From Pelagihabitans sp965238025 (GTDB taxonomy: Bacteria > Bacteroidota > Bacteroidia > Flavobacteriales > Flavobacteriaceae): a stretch of 64,000 bases of DNA. The notes under the pieces are model-generated. The model searched no databases and had not been told where the DNA came from. It saw only the letters and a program-made list of their open reading frames with translations. Shown here piece after piece: positions 32,251 through 39,731 of the stretch. Positions within the stretch are counted from its first letter, which is position 1. Each line of letters begins with the position of its first letter. The translations under genes and the position numbers were made by a program. The stretch spans positions 2,294,001 to 2,358,000 of the forward strand of contig OZ250162.1 in NCBI GenBank assembly GCA_965238025.1. Reading direction: 5' to 3'.

Positions 32251-34092
32251 TTATCGGGATAAAAAGGCCTTAATGAGTTTGGTAAACTTGTTCTTGTTTG
32301 CAACCGTCCCCGTTAATTTGATCCGCTGTTGTATTTTTAATTCATCAAATACAAGCTTTTTCTTATACAACGAATAAAGATTGCCATCTTCAATTTCCAT
32401 AAGTGTAGTAGGATCTAAATTCTTTGTTTTTTTAACTGTTGCTTCATCATTTGCAAGATTGATTTCCCAACATTCACTAGTGGTGCCCATATCTACATTA
32501 ACATGATAAACACCCTTATATTTCTTTGTAAGTGTCTTTTCCTTTTTTAGATAACGTTTTAATGCATTAAAAAATACAGTGCTTTCGCTTTTTTGTTTTG
32601 CGACTTTCCTTTTTGAGGTGTTTTTCTTGTCTATCGCCAGAATCAATTTCTCCAATTCGTTTGCCGATTCCCGAATGTAACGTGAAAATAGGTACGCATC
32701 GGGCATCGTTTTCGCATCGGAAGTAGTGGTAATACTAATAGCACCATTATAACTGAATGCGGCTATAATCAAACCAAAACCATCTACCACAGGCGTTAAT
32801 CCGAACATGGAGACTACTTTGTGCCCGTCTAAATAAAGAAGATTCCTGGGTCCCGGGACATTGGTAATCGTTACGTTGAACGGCGGCCTATGCAGGTCTT
32901 TGATATTGTACTTGCTATAAAGGCCAGCTGCCAGATTTGCCAATCCAAAGGGAACTGCATCGGCCATTTTGGAGAGCGTTTTGGCGCCTGTTGCCTTGTG
33001 TCTCGATTTGCCCAGCATGGTTTGCTCCTGAATATACTCCAACCGTTCAATAGGGTCGTCGATATGTGTTGCCAATTGAATCATCATATTAGCGATCTGA
33101 TTGTTCAGGGTAGTGTCATTTTCGCGCCTGATCGAAATGGGAACATTGGCTACCAAGGGTTGTAAGGGCAGTTTTTCTTTTTCTTGGAGGTATCTTCTGA
33201 TCGCCCCTGCGCAAAAAGCGAGTATGATATCGTTTATGCTTCCACCGGTAAGTTTACTCAGTACATAAATGCGGTCAAAAGACAAAATCGCGGTTCCCCA
33301 TGTCCTCCTGGGCGAAATATTCCCATTAAAAATCGTAATCGGCACTGGATAGCGGGCAGTAGCAAATTCCTTCTGAATGCTCAAGGTCTTAGAAGCCTTG
33401 GTTTTGATAAAAGCCAAGGCGGTTTCGGCGACCGTTCTAGGGATTTTAAAAGGATTTTTCAGAAAACCGTATCCGCTTTTCAATAACAGGCTGAGGTCGT
33501 CCGGTAGTGGATCCGGATCGTATTTTTTTATTTTTTCGGGATCAATGGCCTTTGCATTTTTGTCCTTGTCGAAAAGAACGCCCATAAGACCAACACCCGA
33601 ACTGCCATCGATCATAACATGGTGTACTTTACTAACAATGGCAACTGATCCTTTGGGAACTTGCGCAATTTCATCTATACCTTCAATAAAATGTATTGAC
33701 CAAAGTGGGCGCCGGAGATCTAAAGGCGCACTAAAAATCCTAGAAGTGGTCCTCCGTAACGTTTTCCAATTGGATGGCTCCGGCAGTCTAAGGCGGTTAA
33801 GATGCAAGGCCAGATCAAAGTTGGGGTCATTCACCCAGTAAGGGTAATCAAGATTCATAGGCACGTTTAATAGACGCTGCCTGAACTTGGGCATCAGATG
33901 TAATTTTGAGGCGACAATGTTTTTAAAATCCTTAAAACTTATTGATCCCTCAACAATACATAAGGTAGCAATATGCATGGGGCTGGTCGGTGATTCTGCA
34001 TAAAGAAAGGCCGCATCATACCCGGAAATTTGCTTAAATTTTTCATCGAAAACTGTCTGTGCTAAATCCTTTATATCTAATTTCTTGGCCAT
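32251..34092 (-). CDS. Wax ester synthase/DGAT fused to an SCP2-like domain
   Basis: 613 residues, about 140 longer than usual WS/DGATs. The catalytic HHxxxDG motif is HHVMIDG at 157-163. Also seen: PLDLRRPLWSIHFIEG, NDIILAFCAGAIRRYL, and NVPGPRNLLYLDG. The C-terminal extension, from about 500, has WEINLANDEATVKKTKNLDPTTLMEI and ends LTGTVANKNKFTKLIKAFL, the pattern of a SCP2/sterol-carrier fold. The enzyme esterifies diacylglycerol or a fatty alcohol with acyl-CoA. An attached lipid carrier may deliver substrate or bind the lipid body surface (inference). Second enzyme gene of the TetR operon. Confidence 0.9.
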   Translation of the reverse strand: MAKKLDIKDLAQTVFDEKFKQISGYDAAFLYAESPTSPMHIATLCIVEGSISFKDFKNIVASKLHLMPKFRQRLLNVPMNLDYPYWVNDPNFDLALHLNRLRLPEPSNWKTLRRTTSRIFSAPLDLRRPLWSIHFIEGIDEIAQVPKGSVAIVSKVHHVMIDGSSGVGLMGVLFDKDKNAKAIDPEKIKKYDPDPLPDDLSLLLKSGYGFLKNPFKIPRTVAETALAFIKTKASKTLSIQKEFATARYPVPITIFNGNISPRRTWGTAILSFDRIYVLSKLTGGSINDIILAFCAGAIRRYLQEKEKLPLQPLVANVPISIRRENDTTLNNQIANMMIQLATHIDDPIERLEYIQEQTMLGKSRHKATGAKTLSKMADAVPFGLANLAAGLYSKYNIKDLHRPPFNVTITNVPGPRNLLYLDGHKVVSMFGLTPVVDGFGLIIAAFSYNGAISITTTSDAKTMPDAYLFSRYIRESANELEKLILAIDKKNTSKRKVAKQKSESTVFFNALKRYLKKEKTLTKKYKGVYHVNVDMGTTSECWEINLANDEATVKKTKNLDPTTLMEIEDGNLYSLYKKKLVFDELKIQQRIKLTGTVANKNKFTKLIKAFLSR

Positions 34093-34096
34093 GGGT

Positions 34097-35449
34097 CTAA
34101 GCGATTTTTTGTTTTTTTCCTGATTTGCTCAGGTCCTTTATAAGTGAGGAATAGTTATTAATTTTTATATTTTTTGCCTTAAGATCGAACATTAAGCTAA
34201 AAAGACCAAAAAAGGTCCGGTTCATATAGATAATATGTTTTGATCCCCTATTGCCGTTCATGTTTTTAAGATTCGATTTTTTCATATACTGCTCACCAAA
34301 TGCAGATATCTGATCAAAGAAGGTAGCATCTGAAAAGTCAAAGGTTTCTTTTTGAAAGGGTTTGGTAAACCACTCTAATACCTCATAAAACATTTGAGTA
34401 AAAAATACTTCTTCTTCTGCTGAATCATCATCCCTTAGGACTTCTAAGGCCATAAGGTTTTTTCTAAAATCCACGGGATTATTAATGATCTCTGATTTGA
34501 ACAATTCAAAGTAAGGGGTATAAAAATCCAGTGGTATTTCTTTCATGCAACCAAAATCGAGCGCTATAATTTCATTTTTAGAAGAAATCAAAAAATTGCC
34601 AGGATGCGGGTCTGCATGTACTTTGCGTAGTACATGTAATTGGTACATATAAAAATCCCAAAGGGTTTGCCCTAATAGATTTGCGGCCTCTTGATCAGTA
34701 TTCTGTTGAATGAATTCCGATAGGTGTATCCCTTCCATCCAATCCATTGTAATAATTTCGGAAGAGGAATATTCGGGATAATATACAGGGAATTTCAAAT
34801 TTGGAATATGGCCACAGGCCTTTGTTACTTCTTGACTTTGTGCCAATTCCAAAATATAATTGGTTTCCTCAAGGAGCTTGTTTTCCAGTTCTTTGAAATA
34901 TTGGTCAGAATGTTCTCCTTTAATGTTGAACATTTTCATGGCGATGGGCTTTACAATCGCCAAGTCGGATTGGATGCTGTTTGCTACCCCCGGATATTGA
35001 ATCTTTACCGCAAGCGTTTTACCATCTTTTGTCGCTTTGTGTACCTGCCCGATGCTTGCTGCGTTGATTGCTTGGTTGTTGAATTTATCAAAAAGCTGAT
35101 TCGGGAATTTTCCAAAAGATTTTTTAAAGGTTTTAAGGACCAGGGGTGCCGAAAGCGGTGGAACCGAAAATTGAGAGAGCGAAAATTTCTCGACATAGGC
35201 TTTTGGCATTATGTTCTTTTCCATGCTCATCATCTGAGCCATTTTTAACGCACTTCCCTTAAGCGTTTTTAGGCTATCATAGATGTCGTTCGCATTGTTC
35301 TCATCAAGACGTTCTTTGGCTTCTTCATCTGAATGAACCATTTTATCACCGTAATACTTCAAATAATTCACGCCTACCTTGGCCCCGGTCTGCATAAGCT
35401 TTGATGCCCGGTGTATTTTAGAAAGTGGAATTTTCTTTGCGGTCTTCAT
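34097..35449 (-). CDS. ABC1/UbiB-family atypical kinase (ADCK-like)
   Basis: 450 residues. The family hallmark KxGQ-type segment appears as LKGSALKMAQMMSM, the Ala-rich loop as AASIGQVHKA, ATP lysine in LAVKIQYPG, and the catalytic loop HADPHPGNFLISSKNEIIALDFGCMKEIP. ABC1 kinases support quinone or isoprenoid lipid metabolism and in plants associate with plastoglobules, neutral-lipid droplets. Here it sits 4 bases upstream of the WS/DGAT gene and 8 after the TetR gene. Its place in a neutral-lipid operon is suggestive of a role at a lipid droplet (inference). Confidence 0.9.
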   Translation of the reverse strand: MKTAKKIPLSKIHRASKLMQTGAKVGVNYLKYYGDKMVHSDEEAKERLDENNANDIYDSLKTLKGSALKMAQMMSMEKNIMPKAYVEKFSLSQFSVPPLSAPLVLKTFKKSFGKFPNQLFDKFNNQAINAASIGQVHKATKDGKTLAVKIQYPGVANSIQSDLAIVKPIAMKMFNIKGEHSDQYFKELENKLLEETNYILELAQSQEVTKACGHIPNLKFPVYYPEYSSSEIITMDWMEGIHLSEFIQQNTDQEAANLLGQTLWDFYMYQLHVLRKVHADPHPGNFLISSKNEIIALDFGCMKEIPLDFYTPYFELFKSEIINNPVDFRKNLMALEVLRDDDSAEEEVFFTQMFYEVLEWFTKPFQKETFDFSDATFFDQISAFGEQYMKKSNLKNMNGNRGSKHIIYMNRTFFGLFSLMFDLKAKNIKINNYSSLIKDLSKSGKKQKIA

Positions 35450-35457
35450 AAATGGTC

Positions 35458-36108
35458 CTACGACTTTATTTTTTCTGAATATAAGAATTTGCCAAGGTCA
35501 ATAATATTATTCAAAGATCGGGTATTCAATAATTCGACACTGGTATTAATCGACTTTTCGATAAAAATGTCTGTCTTTTCACATTGATCGGAATCATCGG
35601 ACATCCAAAATTTAATGGTCAATAGTAATTGCACCCAAGCCCCTTCCCGTACTGACTTCTTTTGGATTGATTCTAGGGTGTCATTTAACCGTAAGGTTTC
35701 CAATTCAAGCGAATCTATAAAGGCGACAAAACTTTCCTTTAGACCGTTAAAGAGGGAAATCGCATTTAGGCTGATGCCATAGCTTTTAATGGTAGGCAAA
35801 ACAAACTCACGATTCAAGTTTAAGTTTTCAAATAAGGTATAATAGAGGCTTAATAATTTGTCTTTTTTGCTGAATGTGGCAAAGTCGGTACTTTCCGCCA
35901 AGGTCGCAATAGCGACATCGATGAAAATCTTAAATATGGCCTTGTCCAAGTCTTCCAAGCTATTAAAATGTTCGTGAAATTCCTCGGGGTCAAATCCTTG
36001 GTCTTTCGCAAAATCGGCCATGCTCTCAGGTTTCCCCTGAAGTTTTGCGACCTCATCCATATAGCAATCTATAAGATGCTCCTTTGTTATTTTCGTTTTT
36101 TTTGTCAC
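35458..36108 (-). CDS. TetR-family regulator heading the lipid operon
   Basis: About 216 residues from a GTG start at 36108. The frame is open further upstream, but that stretch (CEVVFTGVLNEENNG...) does not fit the family and the GTG gives a normal TetR N terminus: TKKTKITKEHLIDCYMDEVAKLQGKPESMADFAKDQGFDPEEFHEHF, a helix-turn-helix. The C-terminal ligand pocket domain is helical (FVLPTIKSYGISLNAISLFNGLKESFVAFI, WVQLLLTIKFWMSDDSDQC). Of the flavobacterial TetR type often found upstream of ABC1 kinase genes. First gene of a seven-gene leftward operon, so autoregulation and control by an acyl-CoA-like ligand is plausible. Confidence 0.8.
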   Translation of the reverse strand: MTKKTKITKEHLIDCYMDEVAKLQGKPESMADFAKDQGFDPEEFHEHFNSLEDLDKAIFKIFIDVAIATLAESTDFATFSKKDKLLSLYYTLFENLNLNREFVLPTIKSYGISLNAISLFNGLKESFVAFIDSLELETLRLNDTLESIQKKSVREGAWVQLLLTIKFWMSDDSDQCEKTDIFIEKSINTSVELLNTRSLNNIIDLGKFLYSEKIKS

Positions 36109-36269
36109 ATTAAAATTTAAGATCACAACTCTTTTATCAAGATGATCGAACCCATTATTTTCTTCATTTAGAACACCTGTGAAAACCACTTCACAAGCCA
36201 ATATATGGCCGGGATCGGGCTTCAGGCTAAAATAGGGAATTTACGGCTGTTATTATGTATGCATAACAA

Positions 36270-36306
36270 AAAACCGGGTTGTTTCTTTACGAAACAACCC
36301 GGTTTT
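36270..36306 (-). terminator. Strong terminator separating phasin-like genes from the TetR operon
   Basis: A perfect 16-base stem (AAAACCGGGTTGTTTC / GAAACAACCCGGTTTT) with a 5-base loop. On the minus strand it ends in TTTTTTG. It lies after the 95-residue gene and before the TetR gene, which splits the leftward genes into two transcription units. Confidence 0.9.
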
Positions 36307-36332
36307 GTCATCTAAATGAATTAGCTATAAAA

Positions 36333-36620
36333 TTATGCTACCAATTTGGCAAATTTCTTTCTACCAATTTTCACGTGATTTTTAACTTCATTAAGAACAT
36401 CAAAGATCAAATCTTGTTGGTTTGCCGCCAATTTAAGTCCACCTTTTAGTGCTTTGTCGGCAACAGATTGCCATTGCGTAGCAACTTCTAGGGAATCAGT
36501 AACAACCTCCTCGGTTTTTACTAGGGCAAAATCGTTTGCTTTTCCGGCCATTTCCTTTGTTTTGTCAACCGCAACAAAGAATATTCCTTTTACGTTTTTA
36601 GCTTTTGCTTTGTTTTTCAT
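36333..36620 (-). CDS. Small phasin-like protein
   Basis: 95 residues, helical and strongly basic, no signal peptide. It shares a clear pattern with the 83-residue protein at 37755: KANDFALVKTEE...SLEVA then KGGLKLAANQQDLIFDVLNEVK. Phasins are small amphipathic helical proteins that coat polyester or lipid inclusions; this assignment rests on composition, the QQDxxFDVL pattern and context, not on a recognised family. It starts 37 bases after the 333-residue gene ends and is likely transcribed with it. Confidence 0.65.
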   Translation of the reverse strand: MKNKAKAKNVKGIFFVAVDKTKEMAGKANDFALVKTEEVVTDSLEVATQWQSVADKALKGGLKLAANQQDLIFDVLNEVKNHVKIGRKKFAKLVA

Positions 36621-36657
36621 CTTATGTTTTGTTATAATTTATTACTCTAGTTTATAC

Positions 36658-37656
36658 TTAGGAAGTTCTGTAACGAGCTATCCATTTTGTTAATCCTTCA
36701 ACGCCTTCAGCTGCACCTACGGCCGCTTGCTTTTTCCAGTCAGCGGTTTCCATGTTTTTAAAGAGGGGACCGGCTTGCTCTAAAACAGTTTGGATTTTGG
36801 CTTTCTCTGCATTCGCAAGTTGAGCGAAGGTTTTGATACCGTTTTTATTGAAAATCGACTCCAATTTTGGTCCAATACCGCGAATGATCTTCAAATCATC
36901 TTTTACAGAAGCCTTAACTGTTGCCGTTACTTTTTTAGTTTCCTTAACTACGGCCTTGGTCGCAGCTTTAACGGCCGGAGCTTTTACCACCGCTTTTTTA
37001 GTTGTGGTCGTAGCTCTGTTAGTCGTCTTTTTTACCGTTGCAGTTTTTGCAACTGTTTTTTTCTTTGCAGCGGTAGCCTTTTTAACTACTTTCTTAGCTT
37101 TTGCAGGTGCTTTTCTAGCTTGTTTTTTGATCTTTTTTGTGCCTAGGGCATCTTCAACCAACTCTTCACCTTTGTTCAATATTTTTTGAGCTTGCTCTAA
37201 GACATCTTCTTTAACATCATTAAATTTGGCGACGCCCATGTTTTTGATATCCTCAGTTGTTCTTTCAACTTGTTTTACAACAGGATTTTCAGAAACGGTC
37301 TCCATAATGTCGTCAGCAACATCCATTACCTTTTTGCTAACAGGGTTCTTCTTTGCAAATTTTACTGCCTTGTCAACTATTTCGGTATCAAAACCTACTA
37401 GGTCCATCATTCTTTCCGTTCCGGAATTTACCTGATCTTTTACAGCTGTGGCCGTATCAAAAACCATATCCATTTGCTTTCTGCGTACTGGCTCTGATTT
37501 TTTGATAAGCTTTTTAGTCAATTTCTGCCATTTCTCACCATTTTCAACAGTTGTGTTGATTGCGGCCTTGGTAGCATTTACGATAGAGCTGTTAAGAGAA
37601 GCTCCTTTTTTTACTGCTTTCTTAGCAGTCTTTTTTGTTGTTCTTTTTGTTGCCAT
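36658..37656 (-). CDS. Phasin-like / histone H1-like / HhH three-part protein
   Basis: 332 residues, very basic. N-terminal part (about 30-160) is helical and carries RRKQMDMVFDTATAVK, matching the QQDLVFDVL segment of the two small neighbours, followed by amphipathic helices. Middle (about 175-250) is a low-complexity Lys/Ala/Thr-rich tract (KKAPAKAKKVVKKATAAKKK type), like eukaryotic H1 tails and the C-terminal tail of Pseudomonas PhaF. C-terminal (about 255-330) DDLKIIRGIGPKLESIFNKNGIKTFAQLA is a helix-hairpin-helix DNA-binding-like domain. Likely binds DNA and an inclusion at once. Its promoter is shared with the gene upstream. Confidence 0.75.
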   Translation of the reverse strand: MATKRTTKKTAKKAVKKGASLNSSIVNATKAAINTTVENGEKWQKLTKKLIKKSEPVRRKQMDMVFDTATAVKDQVNSGTERMMDLVGFDTEIVDKAVKFAKKNPVSKKVMDVADDIMETVSENPVVKQVERTTEDIKNMGVAKFNDVKEDVLEQAQKILNKGEELVEDALGTKKIKKQARKAPAKAKKVVKKATAAKKKTVAKTATVKKTTNRATTTTKKAVVKAPAVKAATKAVVKETKKVTATVKASVKDDLKIIRGIGPKLESIFNKNGIKTFAQLANAEKAKIQTVLEQAGPLFKNMETADWKKQAAVGAAEGVEGLTKWIARYRTS

Positions 37657-37695
37657 GATATAAATTATAATATTGTTTGTACTTATTTAATGATG

Positions 37696-37730
37696 CAAAC
37701 ATACATACTGCGAGTTACAGATGAGTTGCA
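37696..37730 (-). promoter_or_regulatory. Promoter with shared activator site, copy 1
   Basis: On the minus strand: AGTTACAGATGAGTTGCA complement (37713-37730), then TATGTTTG (37696-37703), an exact TAnnTTTG -7 element. The operator-like block holds a GTTRCA direct repeat 11 bases apart and stands where the -33 element should be. It precedes the 332-residue gene by about 40 bases. Confidence 0.65.
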
Positions 37731-37754
37731 CTCTTGATTGTTAAGGACTTAACC

Positions 37755-38006
37755 TTATTTTTTTACTATTTTTTTCTTTACTCCTTTTAGGACATCGAAA
37801 ACAAGATCCTGCTGTGTTGCAGAAATTTCAAGTCCTTTTTTTACGATTGTATTCGTAGCACCTAAACATTTTTCCGTCACGTTAATAGAAGTGGTGAATG
37901 CTTTCTCCGTGGTATTTAAAGCCAAGTCGTTTGCCTTTGTTGCTAGACCTAGAACATTATTTGTTACTTTTTCGATCGCTGTTTTTTTTACTCTTTTAGC
38001 TGCCAT
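37755..38006 (-). CDS. Small phasin-like protein, paralog
   Basis: 83 residues with basic ends. Pattern KANDLALNTTEKAFTTSINVTEK...VKKGLEISATQQDLVFDVLKGVKKK aligns with the 95-residue protein at 36333 with no gaps in the core. Predicted single amphipathic helix with a conserved aromatic-free face; no membrane segment. Has its own copy of the promoter/operator block upstream. Function not known; candidate inclusion-surface protein. Confidence 0.65.
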   Translation of the reverse strand: MAAKRVKKTAIEKVTNNVLGLATKANDLALNTTEKAFTTSINVTEKCLGATNTIVKKGLEISATQQDLVFDVLKGVKKKIVKK

Positions 38007-38056
38007 AACTTTTTTAATTATATAAATAGATGAATGGTTCTTTAAATTTTACATTG

Positions 38057-38091
38057 CAAACGTACGATCAGCAAGTTACAGATGAGTTGCA
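38057..38091 (-). promoter_or_regulatory. Promoter with shared activator site, copy 2
   Basis: Same block as at 37696: AGTTACAGATGAGTTGCA (38074-38091) exactly 17 bases from the start of CAAACGTA (38057-38064), the minus-strand TACGTTTG -7 element. 18 of 18 operator bases are identical between the two copies although the intervening sequence differs. Confidence 0.65.
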
Positions 38092-38243
38092 GACAACTAT
38101 TTTTAGTGCATAAAAATTCAAAAGAATTGCTTAAAACCTCTATAAATAAAGGGATTTGAGGGGGTGAATTTTTTATAAAAAAATTCTGAATCGGTTTGCC
38201 ATGAGGGGAAGTTGATCAAGGCGGAGCCGTAAGGGCAGTTCAC

Positions 38244-39053
38244 TCAGGTGATAGCCTCTATTTCTTTAAGAAGGTCTTTTGTAGCAGGTAAGGGGCTTAT
38301 GCCATACTCCTCATCCAGGACATCGGCGCACTTTTGATATGTTTTAAGGGCTTGGGGTCTATTGCCCTTTGCAATATAAGCCTGCATTTGAAGGCGATAG
38401 GCATCTTCCCATGTGCTATCGATTCCTATTGCAATTTGGGTCAGGCGAACACTTTCCATGGGGTTTTTAGATACCAAGAGTTCGGCCAGGTTGACCAATG
38501 TCCCTAAGACCAATACTTGAATTTTCTCACGCTCTTCCGACGACCAATCTTCAAAAATACGATTTGGAAGATAGGCACCTTGATAAAGTGCTACAGCGTT
38601 TTCATATGCTTCCTGGGCAATATTCGGAAGCGTACCCATTGCCTTATTTCCCATAATGATGTATTTTTCAATCGCATCGGCATCGATCCACACCAAATCC
38701 AAATTTAGCTGGTAGGTGACCCCTTGGCGCTCCACATAAATGGCTTCCGTTCTTGAAGGTCGATTCGGTTCTAAAACCTTATTCACCCCATGCAGCGCAA
38801 CTTTAAAATCGCGATCATCACCATCTTCCCATAAATGATCCATGATGTGCTCTTTATGCAAAGCATGCTTGCGGCGATAAGAAATTAGGTATTGAATAAG
38901 TTGAACGGTTTTATCGCGACCCCAATCCTTGTTGCTCACTTTATCACCTTCGCGCCATAGGACAAATTGCCCCAAGGTTTGAAACTTGATCGGGGCTTCT
39001 GACTGAAACCGTTTATAGGCTTCCAATTGCGCTGTTAGTTCCGTTTTTAACAA
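38244..39053 (-). CDS. BTAD-type (SARP-like) transcriptional regulator
   Basis: 269 residues. N-terminal winged-helix region with LGQFVLWREGDKV, LIQYLISYRRKHALHKEHIMDHLWEDGDDRDFKVALHGVNKVLEP and GVTYQLN, as in OmpR/SARP DNA-binding domains. C-terminal part is a bacterial transcriptional activator domain of helical repeats (AYENAVALYQGAYLPN, EDAYRLQMQAYIAKGNRPQALKTYQKCADVLDEEYGISP). The gene lies 4 bases after the coiled-coil protein gene and faces the two phasin-like promoters. It is the best candidate for binding their shared operator (inference). SARP proteins often bind direct repeats 11 bases apart, as seen there. Confidence 0.85.
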   Translation of the reverse strand: MLKTELTAQLEAYKRFQSEAPIKFQTLGQFVLWREGDKVSNKDWGRDKTVQLIQYLISYRRKHALHKEHIMDHLWEDGDDRDFKVALHGVNKVLEPNRPSRTEAIYVERQGVTYQLNLDLVWIDADAIEKYIIMGNKAMGTLPNIAQEAYENAVALYQGAYLPNRIFEDWSSEEREKIQVLVLGTLVNLAELLVSKNPMESVRLTQIAIGIDSTWEDAYRLQMQAYIAKGNRPQALKTYQKCADVLDEEYGISPLPATKDLLKEIEAIT

Positions 39054-39057
39054 GGTA

Positions 39058-39609
39058 CTACTTCTTTTTGGTCGACGTTTTTGTAGGTGTGGTTGTTTTC
39101 TTTTTGGGGGTGGAGTTGCTCAGCGCATCTACTTTTTTAGTTAAAGAGGCCACTGATTGAGTAAGTGCGGCCAGCGATTCCTCAATGGAATGAAAGTCCG
39201 ATTTTGAAGAATTTCGCCATTGATCAATAGGTATTTTGTCTAGCAATTCTTCGCTATACTCGCTTAGTTGATCCTGCAAATGGGCCACTTGTTTTCTAGG
39301 GTCTTTAAGCGTTTCCTTTAAGATTTTTGGTCCCGAGGCGGCCACAGATTTAAAGAGCGAGAAACTTTTGGTAAGTATATTTTCCTGTTCTTCGGATGAT
39401 CGATCATTGGTGGCCTCTATGGTAAGGTCTGCCAGTCGCTGTTGAATAAAGGCTACGGCCTCCTTAAAATCGGAAAAATTTTGATCTTCACCCCCCTGTA
39501 CATGCGAAACATTACCGCGCCACTGTACCTTGGATTCACCATTTTCATCATAAATTTTTTGGGTAAACCGCACCATGAAGGAGGCGGTTTGCGCTGCTTT
39601 TTTTGTCAT
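39058..39609 (-). CDS. Hypothetical coiled-coil protein with basic tail
   Basis: 183 residues. N-terminal beta-rich part (FMVRFTQKIYDENGESKVQWRGNVSHVQGG), then helical and coiled-coil segments (ILTKSFSLFKSVAASGPKILKETLKD, LDQLSEYS, AALTQSVASLTKKVDAL), and a Lys/Thr-rich tail (PKKKTTTPTKTSTKKK). The domain arrangement recalls polyester-granule proteins of the PhaE/phasin kind, but I do not recognise a family. Directly coupled (4 bases) to the BTAD regulator gene, at the start of this gene group. Confidence 0.6.
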   Translation of the reverse strand: MTKKAAQTASFMVRFTQKIYDENGESKVQWRGNVSHVQGGEDQNFSDFKEAVAFIQQRLADLTIEATNDRSSEEQENILTKSFSLFKSVAASGPKILKETLKDPRKQVAHLQDQLSEYSEELLDKIPIDQWRNSSKSDFHSIEESLAALTQSVASLTKKVDALSNSTPKKKTTTPTKTSTKKK

Positions 39610-39731
39610 TTCCCTATATTTTGAAATATAATTTTAATACTAGTTGTTCCTAAAGATAGTTATAAATCTTTGGCCGTAAATAATTTGGATTGCTCGCCCA
39701 GAGACAATTTTGAAGTTCATATGGTGAGGTG

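Noticed and set aside
36109..36201. Longer N terminus for the TetR-type regulator
   Set aside because: The frame is open to 36201, but the residues do not resemble TetR proteins and a GTG at 36108 gives normal length.
36790..37663. Hydrophobic Phe/Val-rich frames on the plus strand
   Set aside because: They mirror the Lys/Ala/Thr-rich tract of the H1-like gene on the other strand; no start signals or homology.
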